This document shows positions 14,460 through 22,867 of a stretch of DNA of 40,847 nt, in pieces. The stretch's first letter is position 1. Each line of letters opens with the position of its first letter. Made by a program: the position numbers and the translations under genes. The notes under the pieces were generated by a model, which searched no databases, was not told the origin of the DNA, and saw only the letters and a list, made by a program, of their open reading frames with translations. The DNA is taken from assembly GCF_020251205.1 (NCBI RefSeq), contig NZ_JAIWYX010000026.1, positions 1-40,847 of the forward strand, written 5' to 3'. This DNA is from Arthrobacter sp. M4 (GTDB taxonomy: Bacteria; Actinomycetota; Actinomycetes; Actinomycetales; Micrococcaceae).

Positions 14460-14480
14460 GGGTACTCCTTGAGGATTGGT

Positions 14481-14518
14481 GGTGTCGTCCTGACACCTTA
14501 GTCCCATACGTACCCGGA
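14481..14518 (-). promoter_or_regulatory. Inverted repeat and TACGTACCC motif before small gene
   Basis: GGTGTC (14481-14486) and GACACC (14492-14497) form a perfect inverted repeat with a five-base spacer. CATACGTACCC lies just beyond at 14508-14518. Both are within 60 bases of the small protein's start. Confidence 0.35.
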
Positions 14519-14554
14519 GCCGTGTATTTCAAACTGTGGATTTCTGCCACGCAA

Positions 14555-15592
14555 CTACGAGCGGCGCCGAAGTTCCGCGAATTCCAGGTGCGGGACTACT
14601 GTGCCCGCGTCGCGTTCCAGGAAGTTTGTTCCGGGCTGCACAATTTGGTCGATGGCATCCAGCACAGTGTCGCCCAGGACAACATCCGCAGCCTTGAGGT
14701 AGTCCTTGAGGTGCTCTTCCGTGCGGGGACCGATGATCACGCTGCTCACGGCGGGGTGGTTGAGGGCGAAGGCCACGGAAAGCTGGACCAGGGAAAGTCC
14801 GTTCGCTTCCGCCAAACGAGCCAGGGCATCCGCGGCATGCAGCTTCTGCTGGTTGAAGTGGGCAGTGACATCGAAGCGGCCGGGCACGGCTGCCGCCCTC
14901 GAGCTAAGTGGCTGCGGCCAGCCTAAACGGTACGCGCCGGAGAGCCAGCCGCCGTCGAGCGGCCCATAACTCAAAACCCCGACGCCGTACTGCTGGGTGA
15001 TCGCGAAGACGTCGCGTTCGTTTGCCCTCACCAGGAGCGAGTAAGGCACCTGGTCAACCACCGGCGCAATCAAATGGTTGGTCGTGGCCAGCCATTGCGC
15101 TTCCACGAGCTGGGCGGGGGCGAAGACTGACGTTCCGTAATAAAGGATCTTGCCTTGCCGGATCAGGTCATTGAGGGCCGTGATGGTTTCCAACAGGTCC
15201 GTGTTGTAATCCGGACGATGGGCTTGGTACAGGTCGATGTGGTCAGTCTGGAGCCTGCGGAGGCTGCCCTCCACGGCCTTAGTGATCCAGCGGCGGGAAT
15301 TCCCGGAGTGGGCGGGATTCGAACCCATTTGTCCGTGGAATTTTGTGGCCAGGAACACCTCGTCGCGGCGGCCAAGTAACGCCTGGCCCACAATGGTTTC
15401 CGCCTCACCCTGCGAATAAATATCCGCAGTATCAATGCTGGTAATCCCCGCGTCCAGAGCGGCATGAATTATCCGAATACTTTCCTCGGAACTGGCCGCC
15501 GCCGTCCCAGTCCCGAAGTTGAGCGTGCCCAGGGTCAGCGGGCTGATGGGAACACCCGTGCGTCCCAGGGTGCGTAGTTCGCTCAGGCTCAT
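14555..15592 (-). CDS. Aldo/keto reductase
   Basis: A 345-residue AKR TIM barrel. The tetrad is visible: Asp and Tyr in SIDTADIYSQGEAE (about residues 51-64), Lys in VFLATKFHGQMG (about 84) and His in DLYQAHRPDYNTD (about 124). The cofactor end SVIIGPRTEEHLKDYL is near residue 295. NADPH-dependent reduction of an aldehyde or ketone is expected; the substrate is unknown. The start is ATG behind GGGAGGCG. It shares the fold but little close similarity with the AKR at 4627-5631, and the two flank the catabolic island on either side. It might reduce a sugar aldehyde related to that pathway, which is speculation. Confidence 0.9.
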   Translation of the reverse strand: MSLSELRTLGRTGVPISPLTLGTLNFGTGTAAASSEESIRIIHAALDAGITSIDTADIYSQGEAETIVGQALLGRRDEVFLATKFHGQMGSNPAHSGNSRRWITKAVEGSLRRLQTDHIDLYQAHRPDYNTDLLETITALNDLIRQGKILYYGTSVFAPAQLVEAQWLATTNHLIAPVVDQVPYSLLVRANERDVFAITQQYGVGVLSYGPLDGGWLSGAYRLGWPQPLSSRAAAVPGRFDVTAHFNQQKLHAADALARLAEANGLSLVQLSVAFALNHPAVSSVIIGPRTEEHLKDYLKAADVVLGDTVLDAIDQIVQPGTNFLERDAGTVVPHLEFAELRRRS

Positions 15593-15888
15593 CTCACGCC
15601 TCCCGACGCTGACCTAGGTGTGTTTATGGGAATGAGTCGAGGCTACACATCAGCGGCTGGCTACCGTACGGACAACGTAGGAATTCGTCTTTTTTCGTAT
15701 TACCCGGTCATGTTGGCGGCTCATAACGAATTGTTAATTGCCCAAAAGTTGACACGCACGTACACAATCGACTTGCGAATACATAAATATTGCTTGCCGA
15801 CGTTGCCCGTGACTTAGTGGATTTAGTGACCTAGAGCAATCACTGAATGAGCCACGCATCATCAGGGTAGGGAAGGCAGGAACCAGCA

Positions 15889-16380
15889 ATGTCACAGACA
15901 GCCGTCGAAGGACAGTCATCCATCAAGGCCGCATTCGCACAATTCCCCACGGGGGTGGCGGCGTTCAGCGCGATGGTCGACTTTGCGCCGGAGGTATTGG
16001 TGGCTTCGTCTTTCACCGTCGGTGTGTCGCTGGAGCCGCCCCTGGTGACTTTCGCTGTGCAGAACTCGTCCACCACCTGGCCCAAGCTGAGGCAGGCCAG
16101 CCGCATCGGAGTGTCGGTGCTCGCCCGCGGCCAGGAAGAAGCCTGCCTGCAGTTGTCATCAAAGACCCGCGACCGCTTCGCCGGCCTGTCAACATCCGTG
16201 ACCGATTCCGGCGCGGTGCTGATCGACGGTGCAGTCCTGTCGCTTGAGTGCGAGGTCGTATCCGAAATCCCGGCGGGAGACCACGCGATAGTGGTCCTGG
16301 AAGTGAAGTCCACGGGCATCAACAGCGCTGCCGAGCCGCTGATCTACCACGGCGCGGGATTTCGCAGCCTGGCGGCGTAG
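15889..16380 (+). CDS. Flavin reductase-like domain protein
   Basis: A 163-residue FMN-binding split-barrel protein of the flavin reductase (HpaC/ActVB-like) family. The core FAQFPTGVAAFSAM (residues 16-29), VLVASSFTVGVSLEPPLVTFAVQNSSTTWPKL (about 37-68) and a closing PLIYHGAGFRSL match the family. Such proteins reduce free flavin with NAD(P)H to feed a monooxygenase. No monooxygenase gene is adjacent, so the partner must be elsewhere. The start is ATG with AGGAA seven bases upstream. The 296-base stretch before it is comparatively AT-rich and holds no convincing gene. Confidence 0.88.
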   Translation: MSQTAVEGQSSIKAAFAQFPTGVAAFSAMVDFAPEVLVASSFTVGVSLEPPLVTFAVQNSSTTWPKLRQASRIGVSVLARGQEEACLQLSSKTRDRFAGLSTSVTDSGAVLIDGAVLSLECEVVSEIPAGDHAIVVLEVKSTGINSAAEPLIYHGAGFRSLAA

Positions 16381-16406
16381 GGGCACCACCTGCAGTCACT
16401 GAAGGG

Positions 16407-17162
16407 CTAGGCTCCCTTACGTTCAGCCGATCCCGCCATGGCGTTTGACGGCGTTGACGAGGCGGGCCGCTTCTTGCGTGGTCCGTGCGGGTCCACCACC
16501 GACTCAACCAGTGGCGCCACCTTCTCCACGGCCTCCGCGGGAGCCTCCGACGGCGGCAGGTCGCGGACGGTGACCACGATTTCCGGCGGTGCCGCCGCCT
16601 TTGCCCTCTCCTCGGCCCGGGCATCGGCTTCGGCGACAGCGGCGGCCCACTTGGGGGACATCGCTTGCGTGTGGTGCTTGGTGGTCACCGCCAGCGGCAG
16701 GTGCTGTGCACTGCCGGCCTCTGCTGCAGCCCGTACTCCGGCTGGGCTGGCTGGACCCTGCGGAGCCTTCCGCCGAACAAAAACGGAGTTCCACTGGAAT
16801 TCGCGGAGGGAAGACCATGTGGACTCGAACCACGCGCTGACCAAGACCATTGCCCCGTTGACGCGTGCCGAAATCGGCTGGCGTTCGGCAGCGTCGACAC
16901 CGGTGCCGGACGTGGCCGCGATGCCTTCAGTGATGCGCGGACGGTGGTGAGGCTGTTCCGGCAGTTGCACAATGTCCAGGGTGCTTTCCCGCCTGGGGAA
17001 GATGCCAACCAAGGCGAGGAGTATCACGCTGATCAGCCGGCCAATTCCGGCAAGAACCAGGGTAATCATGACAACAACGGCAAGGCCAACAAACATCACG
17101 AATGCGAGTCCCAATGTGCCCAGAAAGGTCAGGTTGAGGGCGATTGTTGTCGGATCGTCCAC
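16407..17162 (-). CDS. Membrane protein of unknown function
   Basis: A 251-residue protein I cannot assign to a family. Two adjacent hydrophobic stretches occupy about residues 8-55 (LTFLGTLGLAFVMFVGLAVVVM, then LISVILLALVGIF), followed by a long charged, Ala/Pro-rich cytoplasmic region ending in a basic tail (PHGPRKKRPASS). The start is GTG with GGAGGGG six bases upstream. Its N-terminal hydrophobic layout resembles the shorter protein at 19890-20192, with which it may share an origin. It converges with the flavin reductase gene and lies divergent to the YchJ-like gene. Confidence 0.7.
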   Translation of the reverse strand: MDDPTTIALNLTFLGTLGLAFVMFVGLAVVVMITLVLAGIGRLISVILLALVGIFPRRESTLDIVQLPEQPHHRPRITEGIAATSGTGVDAAERQPISARVNGAMVLVSAWFESTWSSLREFQWNSVFVRRKAPQGPASPAGVRAAAEAGSAQHLPLAVTTKHHTQAMSPKWAAAVAEADARAEERAKAAAPPEIVVTVRDLPPSEAPAEAVEKVAPLVESVVDPHGPRKKRPASSTPSNAMAGSAERKGA

Positions 17163-17388
17163 TTACCCCTCCTGCATGCCGCGGTGACAGTCGAATGCTG
17201 CTGCCGTCGAAAGGCGCTGACCCTCGAATGTCTGGCCAAGCCTTCGCCGGCACCTTACTAGACTACTGGCCCCCGAGCACACTCATAGGCGCCAAACCCC
17301 TCCGTGAGTGTGGTTGTTTCAAAGCTGTTATCTCCTGTGACAAGGCCTGTTAGCTGCATCTCATGGCCACGGCGGTACGATCTCACCC

Positions 17389-17814
17389 GTGCCCCACAAC
17401 CCTTCCTCAAACCGAGACCTCTCCAGACTCCGCGACGGCCGCTGCCCGTGCCTCTCCGGCGAGCAGTACGACGATTGCTGCGGACGATTCCACCGCGGCG
17501 ATGCGGACGCTCCAACGGCGGAGCAGCTAATGCGGTCGCGATACTCCGCTTTCGTGGTGCTGGACGCCGAATACCTCCTGCGCACGTGGCATCACACCAC
17601 ACAGCCCTCGTCGCTGGACCTGGATGGCGGCATTGAATGGCGGCGCCTGGACATTGTGTCCACCCAGCGTGGCGGGCCGCTGGATGCTGAAGGCGTGGTT
17701 AAGTTCGCGGCGCACTTCAGGCACGACGGCGACCGCGGCGTTCAGCGCGAAACCAGCCGGTTTGTCCGTGAGGGCGGCCGCTGGTACTACGTCGACGCGC
17801 TCTCGCTCGCTTAG
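17389..17814 (+). CDS. YchJ-like SEC-C domain protein (UPF0225)
   Basis: A 141-residue protein of the YchJ family. The N-terminal zinc-binding SEC-C-type motif reads CPCLSGEQYDDCC (residues 19-31), followed by PTAEQLMRSRYSAFVVLDAEYLLRTWH and the NTF2-like body with EWRRLDIV, FAAHFR and a closing RFVREGGRWYYVDA. The molecular role is unknown; SEC-C motifs bind zinc and often protein partners. No ribosome binding site precedes the GTG, but TACGAT lies seven bases before it, so the transcript may be leaderless. A hairpin lies just after its stop. Confidence 0.88.
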   Translation: MPHNPSSNRDLSRLRDGRCPCLSGEQYDDCCGRFHRGDADAPTAEQLMRSRYSAFVVLDAEYLLRTWHHTTQPSSLDLDGGIEWRRLDIVSTQRGGPLDAEGVVKFAAHFRHDGDRGVQRETSRFVREGGRWYYVDALSLA

Positions 17815-17817
17815 GCG

Positions 17818-17832
17818 CCCCTCCCGGAGGGG
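17818..17832. terminator. Hairpin between convergent YchJ-like and acyl-CoA dehydrogenase genes
   Basis: CCCCTC (17818-17823) pairs with GAGGGG (17827-17832) around a three-base loop, in the 22-bp gap between convergent stops. There is no T-run on the plus strand beyond GGTT, so this is a moderate call for a bidirectional terminator. Confidence 0.45.
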
Positions 17833-17836
17833 TGGT

Positions 17837-19825
17837 TCAGCGATACCGCCGGTGCAGGCTTTCCTTCATCGACGGTCCAAGGTCGGTGCTGGCGATCCAC
17901 GGCCCGGTTCCCTCGGACTGGTCAAGGACGCCTTCTTCCAGCCAGCGGTAGGAACCGGACAGAACTTTGGCAGCCAGGTGGCGGTCGTCGTCGTCGGTGT
18001 TCCGCCACAGCTGCCCAAAGTATTCGTCCACCCTCAACCGCGCCTGTTCACAGTACGCCTCAGCCAGCTCGAAGGCCGCAGCACCGCGCTCCGGGGCGGT
18101 GCGCAGCAGCATCTCCGCGCGCGAGCAGCATGCCGCCATCGCGAACAGTTCGGCGCCGATGTCAACAATCCTGCCCAGGAACGCCTGCTTGTGCTCCAGC
18201 CCGGCCTGCCAGCGGCCCATGCCGTAGAAGGTCTGCCGCGCCAACCGCCGGGACGCGCGTTCGACGTACCTGAGCTGCTTGGCCAGCCTGCCGAAACCGG
18301 CGTAGGACCGCGGGTCCATGCCCGCGCCAGCCACCAGCTTGGGCAGCCACCGCGCGTAGAAGCCTGAGGCCCCGACGGCGGCGCGGGCCTTGTCCTGGAG
18401 GCTCGCCTCGGCGGAGGCCAGGTCGCCTGCGGCCGTCAAGTGCGCGTCCACGGCCTCGCGTGCGATCAGGAGTTTCATGATCTCGGAGGAGCCCTCGAAG
18501 ATCCTGTTGATGCGCAGGTCGCGAAGAAGCTGCTCCGCGGCTACGGCCCGTTCGCCGCGTGCCTCGAGGGAGTCGGCTGTCTCGAAGCCACGGCCACCCC
18601 GTATCTGGACGAGTTCGTCGGCGATCTGGCAGCTCAGTTCGGTGGACCACAGCTTCGCCAAGGCCGCTTCGATGCGGACGTCCTTTTGCCCTGCGTCGGC
18701 CATTTCGGCGCAGAGCTCGAACACCGCGTCCAATGCGAATGTCGTTGCGGCGATGAACGCGATCTTCTTGCCAACGGCCTCATGTTTGCCGATGGGACGT
18801 CCCCACTGGGTGCGGGCGTTGGACCACTCACGGGCGATCTTCAGTGACCAGCGGCCGGCGGCGACACACAGCGCAGGGATGGACAAACGCCCGGTGTTGA
18901 GGGTGGTGAGGGCGATCTTGAGGCCTTGGCCTTCGCGCCCCAACCGGTTGGCGGCGGGCACGCGTACCTGGTGGAAGCGCGTTACCCCGTTCTCTATGCC
19001 GTGCAGGCCCATGAACGCGTTGCGGTTCTCCACCGTGATGCCGGGCGAGTCCATCTCAACCACGAACGCCGTGATGCCGCCCTTGTGGGCAATGCCGTGG
19101 GAGTCGGTGTACGGCGGGACAACGGCCATCACCACCACGAGCTCGGCTATTACGCCGTTGGTTGTCCAAAGCTTGACGCCGTCCAGGATGTAGTCCCGGC
19201 CGTCGTCCGTGGGGACGGCCCGGCTGCCCATCCTGGCGGGGTCGCTGCCTACGTCCGGCTCGGTGAGAAGGAAGGCCGTGATGGCTCCTGCAGCGCAGCG
19301 GGGGAGATATTCGCGTTTTTGTTCTTCGGTGCCGAACACCTTCACTGGCTCCGGAACGCCGATGGATTGGTGGGCCGAGATGAGGGCGCCGATGCTTGGA
19401 TGAACCGAACCCAACAGCGCCAACGCCCGCCCGTAGTAAACCAGGGATAACCCCAGCCCGCCGTACTCGCTGGGAATCTTCATTCCGAACACACCGAGCT
19501 TCGCCAAGCCGGCAATGTAGTCGTTGGGAATTCGCGACTCGCGCTCTATCACCCGGCCGTCAAGCGTTTCGCAGTAGGCCTGGAGCCGGGCCATAAACGC
19601 TTCCCCGCGTTCCACGTCGTCGGGGCGGGCCTGCGGCCAGGGATGCACCAGGGACAGGTCAAAATTGCCCAGGTAGAGGCCTTTTGCGAAGCTGGGGCGC
19701 TCCCACGCAGTTTCCCTGGCTTCCTCGGCGACAGCCCGCGCCTCTGCGGCTGTGGCGTTGACGGAACCCTTGGCGGCTGAATCCTGGGTGGTGCTGTCTG
19801 CCAGATTGTCGGTGGCGGAGCTCAT
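17837..19825 (-). CDS. Long acyl-CoA dehydrogenase (VLCAD/ACAD9-like)
   Basis: A 662-residue FAD enzyme, longer than the usual 380-400 residues because of a C-terminal helical extension like that of VLCAD/ACAD9-type enzymes. The core shows FGMKIPSEYGGLGLS (about 112-126), FAD-binding TAFLLTEPDVGSDPA (about 183) and LWTTNG (about 213). RTQWGRPIGKHEAVGKKIA (about 336) and QIRGGRGFETADSLEARGERAVAAEQLLRDLRINRIFEGSSEIMK follow, with the catalytic Glu in the FEGSSE stretch. It catalyses the first step of fatty acid beta-oxidation at acyl-CoA. The start is ATG behind GAGGAGA. It stands alone between convergent and same-strand neighbours, so regulation is not evident. Confidence 0.92.
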   Translation of the reverse strand: MSSATDNLADSTTQDSAAKGSVNATAAEARAVAEEARETAWERPSFAKGLYLGNFDLSLVHPWPQARPDDVERGEAFMARLQAYCETLDGRVIERESRIPNDYIAGLAKLGVFGMKIPSEYGGLGLSLVYYGRALALLGSVHPSIGALISAHQSIGVPEPVKVFGTEEQKREYLPRCAAGAITAFLLTEPDVGSDPARMGSRAVPTDDGRDYILDGVKLWTTNGVIAELVVVMAVVPPYTDSHGIAHKGGITAFVVEMDSPGITVENRNAFMGLHGIENGVTRFHQVRVPAANRLGREGQGLKIALTTLNTGRLSIPALCVAAGRWSLKIAREWSNARTQWGRPIGKHEAVGKKIAFIAATTFALDAVFELCAEMADAGQKDVRIEAALAKLWSTELSCQIADELVQIRGGRGFETADSLEARGERAVAAEQLLRDLRINRIFEGSSEIMKLLIAREAVDAHLTAAGDLASAEASLQDKARAAVGASGFYARWLPKLVAGAGMDPRSYAGFGRLAKQLRYVERASRRLARQTFYGMGRWQAGLEHKQAFLGRIVDIGAELFAMAACCSRAEMLLRTAPERGAAAFELAEAYCEQARLRVDEYFGQLWRNTDDDDRHLAAKVLSGSYRWLEEGVLDQSEGTGPWIASTDLGPSMKESLHRRYR

Positions 19826-19889
19826 GGTGAATCTCCTCTGGCCGGTTGGGCCGGTTGAGAGCCAGGGTCCGCCTCGGGTTGGGAACCCT

Positions 19890-20192
19890 TCAGCTATCTC
19901 TCAATGCTACCCGCGGGTAGCTTGCGGTGGTAGGTGCCGGTTCGGGCTGAAAATCCACCGGAAGTTCAACCTGCCCCACGTGGTGCACCAGCCGGTCCCA
20001 GCCCGCGTTGATGCTGTGGACAAGCCCAACAACCACGGTCTTGAGCACGTACCAGGCTCCGCCCAGGGCGCTAATGAGGACCATGGCCACAAACGCCGCC
20101 ACGGTCAGGAACAACGCCAGGACCAGGGCGAAGAAGAGAGTGCCGATAAAGACGTACGTGCCTGTTTCAAGCGCCGTGAAATCGAGTTCCAT
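19890..20192 (-). CDS. Small membrane protein of unknown function
   Basis: A 100-residue protein with one long or two short hydrophobic helices at about 9-52 (GTYVFIGTLFFALVLALFLTV, then VAMVLISALGGAWYVLKTVVVGL) and a short polar tail. I do not recognise a family. The ATG opening MELDF was preferred over the longer frame because AGGGGAC lies just upstream and the hydrophobic core begins soon after. It is 64 bases before the acyl-CoA dehydrogenase start on the same strand and may be cotranscribed. Its hydrophobic layout resembles the first part of the 251-residue protein at 16407-17162. Confidence 0.65.
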   Translation of the reverse strand: MELDFTALETGTYVFIGTLFFALVLALFLTVAAFVAMVLISALGGAWYVLKTVVVGLVHSINAGWDRLVHHVGQVELPVDFQPEPAPTTASYPRVALRDS

Positions 20193-20538
20193 GTTGTCCC
20201 CTGTGCACCTTTGCGACGGCCCGGAACGCCGGGTGGAAGTTGTTGAGATGAGAGTATGGTTGCCCGGGCCGCGCAGCCAGCATCCGGACACGCTCGACGC
20301 GGCGTTGATACGGGATCGAAACGCTACCTGAGCGTAGATCACGGAATGATCGCGACGGTCACGAAACGGTCGCGGCTACATGGCGGCAGCTTCACCGCCA
20401 ATTCACCGGATCCCGTTGGCGGAGTGGCTCTGCGTTAACCTTGTAGGTGGCGGTTTTCCATGGGACCGCCGCGTCGGGGGAGCTGGAGATCCCCTGAATT
20501 GCTTGCACAGAATCCGCGGTTGCTGAAGGAGAGAGCTC
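20193..20538. other. Divergent intergenic region before the jet operon
   Basis: 346 bases without a credible gene. It must hold the promoters of the small membrane protein (minus) and of jetA (plus). An imperfect palindrome with CGCGAC (20351-20356) and GTCGCG (20369-20374) lies mid-way, and the jetA ribosome binding site AAGGAGA is at 20525-20531. Confidence 0.6.
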
Positions 20539-22032
20539 TTGTCCCGTTCGGCGATGTCCTCCGCGGACGCCATGCTGTCGCGGTTGCGCGACCTTGAATC
20601 CCTCACCAAGGGCCCGGCGTGGGCGCTTACCCGCTCGGCGCCGTGGGTGATCGCGGTTCTCCAGGCATCCTTTACCCGCTCCCGGCCGCAGCTTCCGCTC
20701 GAAGAGTTCCATGCCGACGTCGACGCCTTCCTGGAGCAGCTGCGGAAGCAGGCCGCGCACTTGCGCCGGCAGGACGGCTCCGATGTCGAACAGCAGCCGG
20801 GCGGCCAGCTGACCGGCCGCAAATACGCGGACGAGTGGACCCGGAAGCAGTTCCTGACCAGGCGGGTCCAGTCCGGCCAGATTGTCTACGAAGTGACCGA
20901 AGCTGCGGCGCGTGTGCTCGCGTTCCTGGACAGTCTGTCCAGCGATCGCTCCACGCTCAACGGCTCGCGGCTGGGTACGCTGCTGAGCGACGTCGAGAAG
21001 CTGGCCAATGAAACCAACCCGGACCAAAGCGCCCGGCTCGAAACCCTGGAAGACGAGATCCAGGAACGCCAACAGCTCATCGAGGACATCAGCTCTGGTG
21101 ATTTTGATGGTTTGCTGGGCGACGATGAGGCCGTGGAAGCCGCAGGCAACATCCTGGACCTCGCCGCGAGCCTGCCCGCGGACTACAAAAAGATGCGCGA
21201 CCGCATCGAGGAACTGGTAGGCGAGCTCCGCAACCACATCATCGAGGAGTCGCTAAGCAAGGGCGCCACCATGGCGCAGGTGCTCGACGCCGACCGTCGC
21301 CTGCGGCAAAGCCCCGAGGGCAGGACCTTCCGTTCGTTCACGGCGTTTCTTGAGGACCCGCAGCAGCAGTTGCGCTTCCGCTCGGCCATCGGCGAGGTCC
21401 TGAGCAGGCAGTTCGCGGACGAGCTCAGCCAAGAGGACCGCGAAACCCTCAAGAACCTCGTGGCGGAGCTCCGGACGCAGCATAGCCAGATCCAGCGGAT
21501 TTACGGCAAGCTGTCCGAGAGCCTCAACACCTACGTCCAGAGCGATGACTACCGCCAGTCCGTGCGGCTCCGGAAAGTGCTGCGGGAGGCCGAGCAGGCT
21601 ATCCGTTCGATGCCATACGAGCGTGACCGGCCCGCGCTGGTCCGGGGGCCTGTCCTGTACAACGCGGCATTCGAGTCGCTTTCCATGGTCAAGTTGTTCG
21701 ACCCGGACGAGTTTGTGGCGCCGCCGCGGCTGGCTGACCCGATTGCGTTCAGCGACTCGGACCGTGTCCGGTCGCCGCGCACCGCAAAAGCAAGGCCCGA
21801 CGTCGTCAGGGCGGCTATGGCGGGAACCGGCACTTTGGGCGAGGCGTGGAACAACCTGCCGGATGAAGAACGCCACATTAATTCGGTGCGGAGCCTCCTG
21901 TCCGAGGCCCTGCACGGCGGGGCCTCGTTCGATGACGCCTCCTGGGAACGTATTGACTTCGAACAAATCGACGGCTCTACCCGCACGGCTTACCTGCCGC
22001 TGGTCACGCTCACAAAGGATTCCGATGACTGA
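20539..22032 (+). CDS. jetA: JetA/MksF (DUF3375), Wadjet/Mks condensin kleisin-type subunit
   Basis: A 497-residue DUF3375 protein. Recognisable parts are the N-terminal LTKGPAWALTRSAPWVIAVLQASFTRSRPQLPLEEFHADVDAFLEQL, the central TGRKYADEWTRKQFLTRR (about residues 93-110), VTEAAARVLAFLDSL, and the C-terminal VRSLLSEALHGGASFDDASWERIDFEQIDGSTRTAYLPLV. In Wadjet (JetABCD, also EptABCD or MksFEBG) this is the kleisin-like subunit joining the SMC heads, part of a complex that extrudes DNA loops and eliminates circular plasmids. The start is TTG, chosen because AAGGAGA lies seven bases upstream. Its 3' end overlaps jetB by eight bases. I infer function from family and gene order. Confidence 0.92.
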   Translation: MSRSAMSSADAMLSRLRDLESLTKGPAWALTRSAPWVIAVLQASFTRSRPQLPLEEFHADVDAFLEQLRKQAAHLRRQDGSDVEQQPGGQLTGRKYADEWTRKQFLTRRVQSGQIVYEVTEAAARVLAFLDSLSSDRSTLNGSRLGTLLSDVEKLANETNPDQSARLETLEDEIQERQQLIEDISSGDFDGLLGDDEAVEAAGNILDLAASLPADYKKMRDRIEELVGELRNHIIEESLSKGATMAQVLDADRRLRQSPEGRTFRSFTAFLEDPQQQLRFRSAIGEVLSRQFADELSQEDRETLKNLVAELRTQHSQIQRIYGKLSESLNTYVQSDDYRQSVRLRKVLREAEQAIRSMPYERDRPALVRGPVLYNAAFESLSMVKLFDPDEFVAPPRLADPIAFSDSDRVRSPRTAKARPDVVRAAMAGTGTLGEAWNNLPDEERHINSVRSLLSEALHGGASFDDASWERIDFEQIDGSTRTAYLPLVTLTKDSDD

Positions 22033-22867
22033 AGCTTCCGAAGACGTCCGCGCCGCCGAGTCGGATGAAGCTCCCGTGACGCCGGCTGCAGAGCCCAGAA
22101 CCGATCCTTTCCGCGTGACGCCCCGCGATACGTTTGTTGACGGGGCCGCGCTGTTCCCCGGTGATACCGGCGTCCTTCCGATGAAGGTACGTACCGCCCT
22201 CGTCCGGCTGCTCAAGGGCCCTTACGTCGACGGCGGCCGCGACGAGAAGCTGTGGACCACGCTGCTGGATAACCAGGAGATCCTCCGGAGCCGCCTGTCG
22301 GAGCTGTTCCTGTCCCTGCAGTTGGACCACGAACGCAAGATCGCGGTCCTGCGTCCGGTGGACCCTGAAGCGATCGGCGGCGGCGCCCGGTCCAGCATCC
22401 TCCGCCAGCAGCGCGCCCTGAGCCGGGTCGAGACCATAGTCCTCCTGCGCCTCCGCCTCCTGTTGGACCGCCACATCACGGCCCAGACGGATCCGACGAT
22501 CACCCGCGAAGAAATCTCGGACCTCGTTGCGCACTACCAACCGGCAGGGCAGCAAGACGCCCTCAGGGACGCCGATGTTGTCACCCGCACCATCAGCAAG
22601 CTCCAGGCCCGCCAACTCCTCCTCCCCACGGACCTGGAGGACGTCTACACCATCTCCAATGCCCTCCCGCTGGCGCTCCCTTTCGAAAACATCGGGGATA
22701 TCCCGGCCCAAATCGAAGCGCTGGTAGCGGTTGCATCGGATGAATCCGGCACTGAACCTCTGCTCGAGCTCACGAATTCAGAGGATGAGGGAGACGGAGA
22801 CGAAGGGCTGGCATCCACCGCGGCGGCGGACGCAACCACGGACACACACAAGGAGGCCGCCAAGTGA
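22025..22867 (+). CDS. jetB: JetB/MksE (DUF4194), Wadjet/Mks accessory subunit
   Basis: A 280-residue DUF4194 protein, the KITE-type (MukE-like) winged-helix subunit of the complex. The conserved core spans about residues 50-225: VLPMKVRTALVRLLKGPYVDG, LWTTLLDNQEILRSRLSELFLSLQLDHERKIAVLRPV, RVETIVLLRLRLLLDRHI, and RTISKLQARQLLLPTDLEDVYTISNALPLALPFENI. A disordered acidic N-terminus and an acidic tail (EDEGDGDEG) flank it. The ATG overlaps the end of jetA by eight bases with AAAGGA upstream, and its TGA overlaps the jetC GTG, so the three genes are translationally coupled. Identification rests on the core and the gene order. Confidence 0.9.
   Translation: MTEASEDVRAAESDEAPVTPAAEPRTDPFRVTPRDTFVDGAALFPGDTGVLPMKVRTALVRLLKGPYVDGGRDEKLWTTLLDNQEILRSRLSELFLSLQLDHERKIAVLRPVDPEAIGGGARSSILRQQRALSRVETIVLLRLRLLLDRHITAQTDPTITREEISDLVAHYQPAGQQDALRDADVVTRTISKLQARQLLLPTDLEDVYTISNALPLALPFENIGDIPAQIEALVAVASDESGTEPLLELTNSEDEGDGDEGLASTAAADATTDTHKEAAK

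Noticed and set aside
15301..15330. tRNA-like T-arm sequence (GGGTTCGAATCCC on the minus strand)
   Set aside because: It lies within the conserved aldo/keto reductase frame, and no acceptor or anticodon stem can be built around it; coincidence.
15620..15817. 65-residue open frame before the flavin reductase gene
   Set aside because: No ribosome binding site, atypical codon use and no recognisable motif; the region is better read as a promoter stretch.
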